The notes: generated by a model from the sequence alone, not told the origin. Positions 17,642 to 27,555 are shown, counted from the first letter of the stretch. The stretch: 62,642 nt of DNA from Anaerolineaceae bacterium (GCA_016124855.1 WGMX01000061.1:1-62642); one strand, 5' to 3'. A program made the numbers and translations.

Positions 17642-20600
17642 ATGATGATTGCGGCTGAAGGATTAAATATTCTCGCTAATAAAGAACCTGTAGTGGCAAC
17701 CCATGTCGGGACTTTTGATTACGAAAGCGCTAAACAAACGTACCATCGGTATCATTCCGAGACAACAACCTTTGTTGTGTCACCAGATATTCAGCGTTAC
17801 CAACGTCAATTCGTCCAGACCGTCCTTGAAAACCAGACAACTATTGCTTGCCTAGTCGCACCATTTGGTTATGGCAAAACTAGCACCGCAATTAGTGTTT
17901 GGAAATCTTGTGAGGAATCTGATCTTCTGGCTGTGCCGCCATTTAGCTGTAATTCAATTGCCGAGATGGGACAATCTATTGCAACAGCACTTATGTACCG
18001 CCTCGAACAAGATGGACACATGGAAGCTGTCGCTCATGTGCAAGAGGCGTTTGAACAATATCTCACTTCATCAGCACAAAAGCTTGCAGAGCAAGATGCA
18101 GAACGATATGGAATCGACATTGATGTTGCACTCCAAAGTATAGAGGACAAGATCAAAAATGGTTATCTACAATTGGAGGCGAGCGCTACTCATTTACTGC
18201 ATTTCTTAGAGCAACTGGTCGCAATTGCATTGAATACCGGTTTCAAAGGTTTAGTAGTAATCGTAGACGAATTCCAGCAGTTCTTGGGGAATATCAATAA
18301 GGGAGTAATCACCAATTTTCGAACATTAATTTGGGGCTTGCAAACACGAGGGGCATTGCCGCTCGGATTTCTGATTACGATGGATCCCGATACGGAGCGC
18401 AATTTAACTGATAGAGGTGCGGATATATTGCATAGAATCCGCAATCATGGACTCTACCTCTCATTTTCCGATATTTACACCAGAGAATTTCCTCGGGAAC
18501 TATGGAGCCGCTACGCTGAAGCCTTCAGCTTTGTCCGTGAAAGTCCACATATCGTTGATCACGCTACGCTTGAGGCTATTGGACAAATATGTGAACGCTC
18601 AGATCTAAGTAACGGACCGCGTACAGTAATAAACATTTTTCAACGAATTGCCACACTTCATTCGACTCGTTCACGTTCATATACACCCTGTGATTTGATT
18701 GATGATTTTTTGACAGATGACGTCCGGTTCGATGGTGATCGTGGCAAAATTGCGTCTCTGGTTAACGAAATAAGCTCCTACGATTACATCAAACGCTCAC
18801 CTTCCCGTGTGGAAACTATAAAGTTGATTGCAGCTTATCCGCGTGGCTGCCCTCCTGAAGTTGCCGAACGGTATGGTTTACATGAAACCTATGAGTATTT
18901 GTTCGACGAGTTACGGGGTGAAATTCTTGTAGAGCTACCTGAGGGTGTAGCACTCGTTGACCTGCAAAAAGTTGGCAAACCTCAGAATAAGTTAAATATC
19001 ATCCTTAAAAAATACTGGTTGCAGATCACTGAAGCCGAAATCATCTCGGATAAGGCTCTGCAATACTTTGCCGAGTACGGGGTCAAACCACTTTTTCCCG
19101 AATTTACAAGCTACCAAAATGGCTGGCAGCCTGAAACAGATCGTTTTTTGCTTACATCATCTGGTGGATATTTTAGGGTTTATTCAGGGACATTTTTCGA
19201 AGAATACCCTCAGCGAAGGATCGCTGTACAAGTCGTCTTTAACGCTGATCAGATTGTTGAGCCAGAGGGTTATGTAGATGCTCAATATGTGTTTCTCATC
19301 CAAAAAGATGAAGAAAGCCATGGATCTGTATCTGATAATTTGGATCATATTCCCACATTTGTAATTCCAATACCCGTTCATACTCCTTTCAGTCGTCAGC
19401 TACCACGTGATATTCGGGAAATTGAAAGTTTTCTTAGTCCTGTAATACTCACACCCGGAGTACTAATTAGTCTACTTAACTATATCACCGAGCAGATTCC
19501 TCGAATTGAAGGAATGTCTGAGCAAGAGCATCAGCGCATACTGGATGTAAAGGGAAAACTCCAAGAATTCTTGCTCAATATGTCTCTAAGCGATGAGACG
19601 TTCGCACCATATGAAATCAAAATATTTTCTCGTGGCGTACAAGCATTTCGAGACACCCTATTTAACGTTCTTCGCCGTCGTTACCCTCAATATCAGACAG
19701 TTGTTAACAGCACAACATGGAAACGAACGTTGGAGCAATATCGTAGCGCCTTAGAACAAATTACTGGAGCGCAACGACGTGGAATTGAGCCACTCAACGG
19801 CAAAAAAACTGACTTAGCCCTTCTCTTTGGACAACGGCAGTACGCCGGATTCGAAAGTTATGTAAAACAGTTCAATGGGCTAGTCGAAGTAAAAGATTGG
19901 CGTGGGGATATAGGTTCTCTCATGTTTCACCGCCACCCCAATGAGAATAACATTATCGAGATGATTACTGTTGAAAATGGACTTGATGAGGATACTATCT
20001 ACAACCTATCTCAGCAGCAGGGATACCTTCCAGAAGAAACTACTTATTTCATTGACTTCTTGTTGCTTAGGGGTTATATCGAACGGGACATTAGCACGTA
20101 TCAGTTGCTACCTGCAACCACACTATCTCAAGATGAGCTTATTGGGATTGCACGCGACATACTAGAAGAACTGCAATTCACTCAACAACTATCGGATAGA
20201 AACAATAGCGGTGACCTACATGCCCAGGTTGAGATCATGCTTTCTGATCTTCAGCGAAATACTGTTGTCTTATCAGATTCCCAAGTTAGACTTCTCCAAT
20301 ATCAGCGTTCAATCCAACAGGCGCGTGCAGGCATTATCAAAGATTTGCGGACTGCTGTACAAAATAAAATCGAAAGCCTTTATCGGTACAAAGCTCACTT
20401 TAGCGAACCATTGAAAGAATCTACGTCAGGTCTTTTGCTTGATACCCACATCAATGGAGCACAACGCACCCTTCAAGACTTAGTTACGCAGGCGATTATC
20501 CGTATTGAAAAGCGGGTCTCCACGATGCGTGAAGCTATAGGGATTTCGCTTGACTTGGATACAGCCGATTTCTACGCATTCAAAGATTATAGCGTTCAAC

Positions 20601-21139
20601 TTCAGCGACAAACGGAGTCGGCAGATGAAGATGTGAACAGCTATAAATTGTTACTTGACCAATGTAGTACACACCAGGATTGGGTCCAATTGATTAATCG
20701 GCTTAAGCGCCTAACTGACATGCTTAATGTTGCCGCTGAAATTACCGACGTTAGCATACTTGCACAAAACTTAGAACAAATTCAGTGGGATATAAAGCAA
20801 GAATTTGCCAGCGAAGGACTAAAACAATATCGACTAATATATGACCAATTCGTTCAGGCGATTTCCGAGATACAAAACGAGATGGAAATGCTCGTCAAAC
20901 TGGCTGGTACACGTAAGGACAAGCATGAAACATCGGCAAATTCATCTTTGGTTAGACCCAGAACTGCCAGCACAGAGTCTCCAAGATCCGACGAATTTTC
21001 GTGGGTAATAGCCAACGGATTGGTTGATTTACAAGAAACATTTCGACAAAGCCGCAAAACAGAAAGTGATTTCCTGAATCATTTAATTGAGCTGACCCAA
21101 CGAGGAGAAATCCGAATTTTTCGGAAGGGGGATGTTTGA
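17642..21139 (+). CDS. Giant P-loop ATPase, copy 1
   Basis: An 1165-aa protein. Walker A is APFGYGKTS (73-81) and Walker B is VVIVDEFQQFL (205-215). After it comes DLSNGPRTVIN, which is identical in copy 2 and probably carries a sensor or arginine-finger role. The remainder has a FHRHP segment near residue 760 and long helical stretches after about 880. Size and single N-terminal P-loop recall the BREX ATPases BrxC/PglY and similar defence STAND/AAA+ proteins. I cannot assign it to one of them by eye. It starts 4 nt after the winged-helix gene, and its TGA overlaps the ATG of the next gene (TGATG). Confidence 0.75.
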   Translation: MMIAAEGLNILANKEPVVATHVGTFDYESAKQTYHRYHSETTTFVVSPDIQRYQRQFVQTVLENQTTIACLVAPFGYGKTSTAISVWKSCEESDLLAVPPFSCNSIAEMGQSIATALMYRLEQDGHMEAVAHVQEAFEQYLTSSAQKLAEQDAERYGIDIDVALQSIEDKIKNGYLQLEASATHLLHFLEQLVAIALNTGFKGLVVIVDEFQQFLGNINKGVITNFRTLIWGLQTRGALPLGFLITMDPDTERNLTDRGADILHRIRNHGLYLSFSDIYTREFPRELWSRYAEAFSFVRESPHIVDHATLEAIGQICERSDLSNGPRTVINIFQRIATLHSTRSRSYTPCDLIDDFLTDDVRFDGDRGKIASLVNEISSYDYIKRSPSRVETIKLIAAYPRGCPPEVAERYGLHETYEYLFDELRGEILVELPEGVALVDLQKVGKPQNKLNIILKKYWLQITEAEIISDKALQYFAEYGVKPLFPEFTSYQNGWQPETDRFLLTSSGGYFRVYSGTFFEEYPQRRIAVQVVFNADQIVEPEGYVDAQYVFLIQKDEESHGSVSDNLDHIPTFVIPIPVHTPFSRQLPRDIREIESFLSPVILTPGVLISLLNYITEQIPRIEGMSEQEHQRILDVKGKLQEFLLNMSLSDETFAPYEIKIFSRGVQAFRDTLFNVLRRRYPQYQTVVNSTTWKRTLEQYRSALEQITGAQRRGIEPLNGKKTDLALLFGQRQYAGFESYVKQFNGLVEVKDWRGDIGSLMFHRHPNENNIIEMITVENGLDEDTIYNLSQQQGYLPEETTYFIDFLLLRGYIERDISTYQLLPATTLSQDELIGIARDILEELQFTQQLSDRNNSGDLHAQVEIMLSDLQRNTVVLSDSQVRLLQYQRSIQQARAGIIKDLRTAVQNKIESLYRYKAHFSEPLKESTSGLLLDTHINGAQRTLQDLVTQAIIRIEKRVSTMREAIGISLDLDTADFYAFKDYSVQLQRQTESADEDVNSYKLLLDQCSTHQDWVQLINRLKRLTDMLNVAAEITDVSILAQNLEQIQWDIKQEFASEGLKQYRLIYDQFVQAISEIQNEMEMLVKLAGTRKDKHETSANSSLVRPRTASTESPRSDEFSWVIANGLVDLQETFRQSRKTESDFLNHLIELTQRGEIRIFRKGDV

Positions 21140-21945
21140 TGGCTACCCTCAATTTCCATGTTCGACACGAAGTTACACCTGATCGTGTTTGGAATGTTTT
21201 GACGGCTATTGGAAATGGAGACGAAATCGAGCATGTCACTCAGTTTGATCGGCAACTTAGTCGATTGCGCCAATTAGGATTACTTACACCAAAGGGGGAG
21301 GCTAAGCTAACCGAAAATGGTCATGAGATACTCCGAATTGGCTCCCGACGACTTGAGGTAGTGTGGGATTTACTTCATTTCTTGCACTTTGTGCGCTGGC
21401 AGCCATCTAGTCCAACCGAAGACACAATGTTCTTCACATATTTTGAATACTGCAACTTGTTATATTCAAAGCGAGAAGTAGATCTGACTGCTCAACGTGA
21501 GATGCTCGCTGCTGAAATGACAAGCCGCGTAACTTCATCACCCTACTTTGCTGATGAATTATCAAAGTTGGCAAAAGGTGCTGTTTCTCTAAGCGTAAAC
21601 AGTCTTGCTGGCGTTGAACACTGGCTAGAAAAACTGACACCAGAATCAATTCTTAACAAAAAATTCGCACTGCGGCATTATTGTTCCCCTGAACTACTTC
21701 TCATGGCATTAGGCTACGTGACAGTGACCACAGATTCACAATTAGAGATTGAACAACCTTTGTCAGAAGATCGCCGCGAAATGCTTTGCAGTATTTGTCT
21801 AATAGATGAATCTGCCCTCGACCAAATGCTAGATTGGCTATTTCCAGAGTACCCTGATTGGGTGCAACCCGGAACCCGCACGGGAACCTATGGACGCTTT
21901 ATTCGTGTCATGCAATTACCGAGTTTGAAAGATTTGTTGCGATGA
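21139..21945 (+). CDS. Winged-helix partner protein, copy 2
   Basis: 268 aa, with the ATG at 21139 overlapping the TGA of ATPase copy 1. Same architecture as copy 1: LNFHVRHEVTP start, winged-helix segment (QLSRLRQLGLL, then EAKLTENGHEIL), aromatic helix DLLHFLHFVRW, and the CxxC segment LCSICLIDESALDQML. Sequence identity to copy 1 is low overall, so the duplication is old or the two copies were acquired separately. Its stop overlaps the start of ATPase copy 2 (ATGA), which points to translational coupling and equal dosage. The role is inferred only from position. Confidence 0.7.
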   Translation: MATLNFHVRHEVTPDRVWNVLTAIGNGDEIEHVTQFDRQLSRLRQLGLLTPKGEAKLTENGHEILRIGSRRLEVVWDLLHFLHFVRWQPSSPTEDTMFFTYFEYCNLLYSKREVDLTAQREMLAAEMTSRVTSSPYFADELSKLAKGAVSLSVNSLAGVEHWLEKLTPESILNKKFALRHYCSPELLLMALGYVTVTTDSQLEIEQPLSEDRREMLCSICLIDESALDQMLDWLFPEYPDWVQPGTRTGTYGRFIRVMQLPSLKDLLR

Positions 21946-24900
21946 ACTTTGATGGACTTCATGCCATTCTCAACAAAGAAGAGGTTATCCCAACCCGGCA
22001 AGCAAGGGATTTTCTTGATAATCCTCAAGAAATTGATGATCTATATAAACACCATGTTCGCACCTACATTCCTCTCCATACTGGAACTGATGAAGCCTCT
22101 GGTGTTTTAGACTTTGCAAGTAAATTCGTTCGTCAAGTCAAAGAAGCACGCGCTCCGCGGGGATATATCACGGCAGATTTCGGCTACGGCAAAACCAGCG
22201 CAGGTCTATTTGTTTGGCAAAAAGCACAGGACGAACGACTTATTGCTGTCCCACCCTTCAGACTCAATCGGCTTGAAGATCTGCTAGATGCGACGGCTGG
22301 TTGGGTTGCCTATATTCTTGGGAAGAGCGTTCCACATTTCGTAGAGCGAGTTATGGAAATTTATCGCTTTTATCATGATCGAGAGCTTGAGGCCGTAGCT
22401 ATCCGCTACGGTGTAACCCTCGACCAAGCTGAACGCATGTATAGTGATCAGGCTCTACAGTTAAATATCGTCCCTAAAGAAATTGTACGATTCTTCGCGC
22501 AAATGACAGATTTGGTGCAGGAGGCTGGTTTTGAGGGATTGGTGATTATCCCCGATGAACTACAGCAATATCTGGAACCTGAAATAAAGTCGGGTAAAGT
22601 TGATCCGCTAGTACCACTATTCGATATTGTCACCGAACTAATGAACCAACAGGGGAAGTTGGCGTTTGGATTTTTGATGATTATCACCAGCAAAGAACTT
22701 GGTGTTATCAATGACCAACGTGGCGATTTAATTGATAGATTGCGTGGAAATACGCTTGATTTGCGGGCTATCTATGACCGCGAATTTCCTGCACGGTTGT
22801 GGATGCGTTTTGCAGAGAGTTTTGATTATGTCCAATTAGCGTCGCAGATGATTGATGCTTACACACTGGATAGTCTGGGTCAAATTGCATCACGACAAGA
22901 CCTATCCAATGGACCACGCACAGTTATCAATGTTTTCCGTCGTATTGCTCAACGTGTGATCGAATCAGATGGACAAATACTGCCTTATACCCCTATTGAC
23001 TTGACTGATGATTTCATAGCGAATCGCATCTCTTTTGATGCCAGAAAAGTAATTCAAGAAGTGACCAGCACAGCATTGGCTGCCAGTGTAGTTAGGGGCA
23101 ATATAGCACTAACTCAGGCAATAAAGTTAGTGGCAGCCTTTCCTGTCGATGGAGTAACACGAGAAATCCAGGCGCATTATGAACTTGCCGAAGCATGTGC
23201 TGAGCTGAAAGTGAGCGGATTTCCAGAAATCGTACTGGAAATCGGAGATCGTAATCGTCCGGCATTGATGTTAAGAGGGTTAGATGCCGCACAAGAAAAT
23301 ACTGATGAATTGACCCTGATACTCCGTGAGTTTGTACGCAATTATCAGCCACAGGCAGCAAATCAACTTCAGCGTGCAGTAAATGCTTTCGTATCATTAC
23401 TATCTCTGATATTTAAGCAAGAGCATTGGGCTGTCGAAGCAATAACACAGCGGGATTTTGCTCGTAATGCTGAGATTGTATACAACGGTGCTTTCCCCGA
23501 AATGGTCCGGCGGTTTCCAGAACGATTCGTTCATGTTCGGATTATGGGAGATGACGAGCGTGTGATTGCCAGTAAACTTGAAGGGGAATGTGGTCTAACT
23601 TTCACATTACGTCGTTATTTTGACCTACCCAATCAAGAACGGCAAAGCGTTCTCGGTGAGATGCAATTAGACGAAAATAGTTTCAGTGCAAACTTTACGC
23701 TCAATTTGATGTTACCATGTTTTGATACCCTCAACCGCGCGACTCAGGATCAACTGCGTCGTGTGATTGATGTGGAGCAAGTCACTCCACTGCTGGTGTT
23801 GTCTCTGTATACTTATTTGCAGGATGCAGCAGATCGAGATGGTGTATCAAAACCACTCAAGGAGATGATTAAGCGCTCAATGGCGGTACGTTTGTTGGAA
23901 GCCGCATTGGAAATCCTGTTCAATCCAGCAATAGGGGTTCGATTCAATGCTGCCGGTGGACGCATCATTGAGCAAAGTGTTGGAAGCTTAATTGAGACCC
24001 GCTATGATGACCGATATCATACACTGATAACCTACAAACAGTGGCGGGATAGTCTGCGAAGCTACATCTCTGCTTTGAAACAACTTCCGAATTTTTCTCA
24101 AAAACAAGGTTTTTCAGTTGTTGAAGGCACAAAAGACGACATTGCCCGTCTTTTCAGCACAACTGCTGCCAGTTTCGATGCTTTCCAATCACGCTTTTCC
24201 CAGTTGCTTCAGATAGAAGGCGATACCTTTCCGAGCCGTGCTGATATAAAAGCTGGGCGTAAAGGTGGTGTTCGATTCACACGTCATCCGCTAGAAGAAA
24301 TTATTCTCGCATCTTTTGAAGGAGCAACAACATCTACAAAACGCGATGGAAAAGCTATACATGCTTTGCGCCTAGATGATGTTTATGGAGGCGCTGCTGA
24401 CTTGGGTTATCGCAGAGACGAAATAAAGTTTACTCTGGATATTATGGAGGCGCGTGATCTTGTCGAGGTAGATGGTGGATGGGTTCGTGAGAAACAACGT
24501 ACTTCTGTTTCTATTGATACGCTGAATGAGCAAGTGCAGTTGTTCAAACGAGAATCTGATCTACTACATCAAGCAAATGGACAGCCTGACACGAAGCTTA
24601 TGGCTCAACGTGCCGAGCAGTATGTTCAACGGTTGAAAGAATTACGCAGACATCGGAATGAAGCGGAACTGATAGTTTTAGATGAGCAAATTCAAGCAGA
24701 CAGACCACTGCTTCAAGCGCAAATTGAGCGAGAAATTAATGAACTTCGCAAACGAGTCGCCAAACTAGAACTGGTAAACTTGCCGCCAGAGTGGTCTGAG
24801 ATTCTCGTAACTATGATACGGGCAGGGACATTTACCTCTCCTATCAATCAAGTACGGTTACAATATGAACAGATGATGAGGCAGTGGAACAACGAAGCGG

Positions 24901-25919
24901 CAGCTTATCGAGAAAGATTATCTGAACTCATCAGCGAACAGAACAATCTCTCGCTTAGTTCACTTCAGCGTTTCAATGGACGCATCAATCAGCTGACAAA
25001 AACACATCTGGACTTGAATGACCAACGTCGCATATTGGAGCGCATTGTTCAGCAGACTGAGGCATGGCAGGAAGTAGCGAATCAATTCCATGAGTTAATG
25101 GAGGCAATTCAAAGACTAGGAGAACCAGCCAAGCACTTGCTTGGTCAGCTGCAAGAGATTGAAGTTAACATTACAAGAGCATTTGAGAAACATCCTTCGG
25201 AAGCATTTGATACTGCACCGCAGTATAAGAAATTACTATCCCAGCTTGAACAACAAATCGAAGGATTTGCCAGTCAAGCCGAAAGAAAGTTCAATCGTGA
25301 GCAGGAAAACTATCGCAACTCACTCATTCAGAAAACGGGTGTAAAACCTGCAAAGCTATGGCAGAAGATTATCTATAGTTCTCGTAATCCCGATGGGGTT
25401 TACGGCAATTTATATCAGGCTGTTGAAGAACAAATGGCTGATCTTCTTGATGAATTATCGAGCAGTGTTGAGAGGGAACTGACCGCCTTGATTGCTTTGC
25501 GAACAATGCCTGTTGAACACTTCGACGGCGATGGTGAAACAGCGGAGCAAGAGCTAGGGCGAGTAGAAACAATTCTCCGCAGCCTCAACGATGAGTTTAC
25601 CCATTTGGCTGAAGGAGCAACCTCAACAAATATCCGTAATGTAGAGGGTTTTGAGCAATGGCTTGATATTGTTGTCAAAATGCAAAATGAACTTCGAAAT
25701 GTTCACGCAGTTATTCAGCAACTACGTGAGCCACCAGAAGGTCCATCTTTCTCACCAGATGAGCAGATGGTTATTAATGCTCTCACCCAGTTAGGGGTAA
25801 ATGCCAATTTGATACGATTGCGTCAAGCCTTAGCTACCGTAAGTGACGATGTTTTCTGGTCGGTGGTAAAGAGCTTGTGGGAAAAGCAGATTATCGAAGT
25901 AAATCTCAAAATTCAGTAA
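21942..25919 (+). CDS. Giant P-loop ATPase, copy 2, with long coiled coil
   Basis: 1325 aa from the ATG at 21942, which overlaps the preceding stop; an upstream in-frame ATG at 21858 would overlap that gene by 88 nt and is not favoured. Walker A is ADFGYGKTS (78-86), Walker B is VIIPDELQQY (201-210). IAVPPF and DLSNGPRTVIN are shared with copy 1, as are RHP and DxxxLF segments in the same order. From about residue 850 to 1230 the protein is rich in heptad-like Glu/Gln/Leu/Arg helices, a predicted coiled coil longer than in copy 1. Different partner lengths suggest two non-redundant ATPases in one complex (inference). The last 14 nt overlap the convergent gene at 25906-26721. Confidence 0.75.
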   Translation: MNFDGLHAILNKEEVIPTRQARDFLDNPQEIDDLYKHHVRTYIPLHTGTDEASGVLDFASKFVRQVKEARAPRGYITADFGYGKTSAGLFVWQKAQDERLIAVPPFRLNRLEDLLDATAGWVAYILGKSVPHFVERVMEIYRFYHDRELEAVAIRYGVTLDQAERMYSDQALQLNIVPKEIVRFFAQMTDLVQEAGFEGLVIIPDELQQYLEPEIKSGKVDPLVPLFDIVTELMNQQGKLAFGFLMIITSKELGVINDQRGDLIDRLRGNTLDLRAIYDREFPARLWMRFAESFDYVQLASQMIDAYTLDSLGQIASRQDLSNGPRTVINVFRRIAQRVIESDGQILPYTPIDLTDDFIANRISFDARKVIQEVTSTALAASVVRGNIALTQAIKLVAAFPVDGVTREIQAHYELAEACAELKVSGFPEIVLEIGDRNRPALMLRGLDAAQENTDELTLILREFVRNYQPQAANQLQRAVNAFVSLLSLIFKQEHWAVEAITQRDFARNAEIVYNGAFPEMVRRFPERFVHVRIMGDDERVIASKLEGECGLTFTLRRYFDLPNQERQSVLGEMQLDENSFSANFTLNLMLPCFDTLNRATQDQLRRVIDVEQVTPLLVLSLYTYLQDAADRDGVSKPLKEMIKRSMAVRLLEAALEILFNPAIGVRFNAAGGRIIEQSVGSLIETRYDDRYHTLITYKQWRDSLRSYISALKQLPNFSQKQGFSVVEGTKDDIARLFSTTAASFDAFQSRFSQLLQIEGDTFPSRADIKAGRKGGVRFTRHPLEEIILASFEGATTSTKRDGKAIHALRLDDVYGGAADLGYRRDEIKFTLDIMEARDLVEVDGGWVREKQRTSVSIDTLNEQVQLFKRESDLLHQANGQPDTKLMAQRAEQYVQRLKELRRHRNEAELIVLDEQIQADRPLLQAQIEREINELRKRVAKLELVNLPPEWSEILVTMIRAGTFTSPINQVRLQYEQMMRQWNNEAAAYRERLSELISEQNNLSLSSLQRFNGRINQLTKTHLDLNDQRRILERIVQQTEAWQEVANQFHELMEAIQRLGEPAKHLLGQLQEIEVNITRAFEKHPSEAFDTAPQYKKLLSQLEQQIEGFASQAERKFNREQENYRNSLIQKTGVKPAKLWQKIIYSSRNPDGVYGNLYQAVEEQMADLLDELSSSVERELTALIALRTMPVEHFDGDGETAEQELGRVETILRSLNDEFTHLAEGATSTNIRNVEGFEQWLDIVVKMQNELRNVHAVIQQLREPPEGPSFSPDEQMVINALTQLGVNANLIRLRQALATVSDDVFWSVVKSLWEKQIIEVNLKIQ

Positions 25920-26721
25920 GATCCACTGTCCGCCTATGGATGTACATTTCGTCTAGATGATAAGAATGAGTTGGATCATCTTTCCAATCAGCCATGCAAA
26001 GCGTAGATTTAGGATCGTCTGGGAACTTGAACCATGCTCCATTACTTAAATCTGGCAACCAAATAAGCTCCTCAAAGTTGCGATGAACTAGGGAAGCTGC
26101 GCTGCGAGAAATTTGCTGACAAGACATATGTCGTATCATTGGGTCTTGCAAAGCTTCATCGCTGCTTACAATGACGATACAACGAATAAAAGGTCTTTCT
26201 TTCCACTTCCCGAATTTGTTGTTCTTGTTTTCTAATGCGTTCCAAAAATAAAAACTGAGAGGGTTATCTAAGCGAGTATGAATTGCATCCAAAGTTCCGT
26301 ATGCTGAACCACTACGCTTCTCTGGAGGATTACGGTTGACGATCTCATCATTTAAACTCTTATTAATCCGTGTAACTTGGAATGCGTAGGCGTTACTATT
26401 TTGTGTGGCAGTGAAGTCTGCAACCTCGGTGAATTTATGAATATCCTTAAAACCTTCTCGGTGAATTTGGTCAACAAAGCGCAACTCCGCCCAAGCATTC
26501 TGTAGTCTTTTATCAAGTTCCTTTAAATTTTGAATATGTCCGATTTCATTAATGATAGACCGCGTAAGCCCTAGATGTTCTATAGTCTTAAGTCGTTTTT
26601 CGAGGCTATCTGGAGAATAATGCACATTCAAAAATCGACTAAAGAATCCTGTTTCTTTAAACCCAAGATCTAGCTGCAAAAGATATTTACCAAAATACTG
26701 TTGAACTAAAGAACCATCCAT
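25906..26721 (-). CDS. Unknown 271-aa protein, nuclease-like core
   Basis: 271 aa, start at the ATG complement at 26719-26721 with GGAG upstream. A central stretch, AWAELRFVDQIHREGF followed by VADFTATQNSNAYAFQVTRI, has the spacing of a PD-(D/E)xK nuclease: an early Glu, then Asp before a hairpin, then a Q-x-T strand. The expected Lys is not obvious (Arg follows), so the activity is uncertain. No domain is firmly recognised. The gene is convergent with ATPase copy 2 and overlaps its 3' end by 14 nt. It might be the effector of the neighbouring system or an independent defence gene. Confidence 0.6.
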   Translation of the reverse strand: MDGSLVQQYFGKYLLQLDLGFKETGFFSRFLNVHYSPDSLEKRLKTIEHLGLTRSIINEIGHIQNLKELDKRLQNAWAELRFVDQIHREGFKDIHKFTEVADFTATQNSNAYAFQVTRINKSLNDEIVNRNPPEKRSGSAYGTLDAIHTRLDNPLSFYFWNALENKNNKFGKWKERPFIRCIVIVSSDEALQDPMIRHMSCQQISRSAASLVHRNFEELIWLPDLSNGAWFKFPDDPKSTLCMADWKDDPTHSYHLDEMYIHRRTVDLTEF

Positions 26722-26752
26722 TCATCTCACTCCATTCAATGACAACGACACT

Positions 26753-27103
26753 CTACAGTGGCAGGAAGTCAGTTCGATTTTCCCATTCACCTGCTTCACT
26801 GGCCCCCAATATTGTCAGTAAATCATCAATCACTTTAGCAATCGGCAGTGTATCACGCACGAAGATGACACCTGCCAGCGGCAATTCTTGCTCAATCCGG
26901 TCGTTGGCATACTTTGTCATGGTGTCCAGGTCATGCGTGAGCAGAATACGCCCTTCTTTTGCAGCCCACTCCAGCACTGTCGGATCATCTGAACCTGAGA
27001 TTTCAGTATCCTGAACCCGAATCATATCCACATCGGGTTTCCGGGCGCGTAAACCCCGGACAATTTTGCCATTGAAGTTCTCATCGAGGAGGAAGCGGAT
27101 CAT
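26753..27103 (-). CDS. DUF5615 PIN-like toxin
   Basis: 116 aa. Typical DUF5615 start MIRFLLDENF with the first acidic residue of a PIN-type site, followed by VQDTEISGSDDPTVLEWAAKEGRILLTHDLDTM, where the HDLD gives further acidic residues. PIN-like proteins are RNases, and this family pairs with DUF433 antitoxins. It overlaps the upstream DUF433 gene by ATGA, so the antitoxin is translated first. The chance that it is a free-standing enzyme is low given the pairing. Confidence 0.88.
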   Translation of the reverse strand: MIRFLLDENFNGKIVRGLRARKPDVDMIRVQDTEISGSDDPTVLEWAAKEGRILLTHDLDTMTKYANDRIEQELPLAGVIFVRDTLPIAKVIDDLLTILGASEAGEWENRTDFLPL

Positions 27104-27495
27104 TTGTGGGCTTTTTGCTGTTCCTGATAAGCGCGTAGACGAGTTCGCAGGGCGCGAGCTTCCGGTGTCATATTGACTTCCATATCGTGGAGAATTTGAT
27201 CTGCCTGCTCATCACGCTGCCGCACATAATCATCAATTTCATTCCGATTTGCCAGATAATAACCAATGACTGCATAGACATCAGAGGTTGTCAGGCTGGG
27301 ATAACTGTCAACAATTCCTTCAGGTGTCTCACCCATATAGTAGGCATGAATAACCAATTCAAGTAGCACGCGCGTGTTTCCAACCCGAATTGCGCCATAC
27401 TGATCGGTTCGCAGGGGAACTGTCATTGTAGGAGGATTGGGAATCATCCGGTAAACCTCACTCATCTCTTGGAACACATCATTCAGTACAATCAT
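27100..27495 (-). CDS. DUF433 antitoxin
   Basis: 131 aa. The core VRVGNTRVLLELVIHAYYMGETPEGIVDSYPSLTTSDVYAVIGYYLAN is the DUF433 winged-helix domain ('G.p.i.gtRi.v..v......g.s.eeia..yp.ls..dv.aal.Yy'). The basic C-terminal tail (RLRAYQEQQKAHK) would wrap the toxin. The first ATG is used, although MSEVYRM at residue 11 could serve. It probably neutralises the DUF5615 protein and represses the pair. These pairs are common in Chloroflexota and cyanobacteria. Confidence 0.88.
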   Translation of the reverse strand: MIVLNDVFQEMSEVYRMIPNPPTMTVPLRTDQYGAIRVGNTRVLLELVIHAYYMGETPEGIVDSYPSLTTSDVYAVIGYYLANRNEIDDYVRQRDEQADQILHDMEVNMTPEARALRTRLRAYQEQQKAHK

Positions 27496-27555
27496 TTTAA
27501 CATAGAAAGTTTTGCCTATGCCCCGTGGGTTTGATAACCAGATAAAGGACCAGCA

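Noticed and set aside
21858..21941. Upstream start for the second giant ATPase
   Set aside because: It would overlap the winged-helix gene by 88 nt and adds residues with no counterpart in the first ATPase; the ATGA overlap at 21942 is typical coupling.
4327..25919. A complete BREX or DISARM system
   Set aside because: No PglZ phosphatase, no DNA methyltransferase, and no DrmB/DrmC-type proteins are present; only general ATPase and helicase similarity remains.
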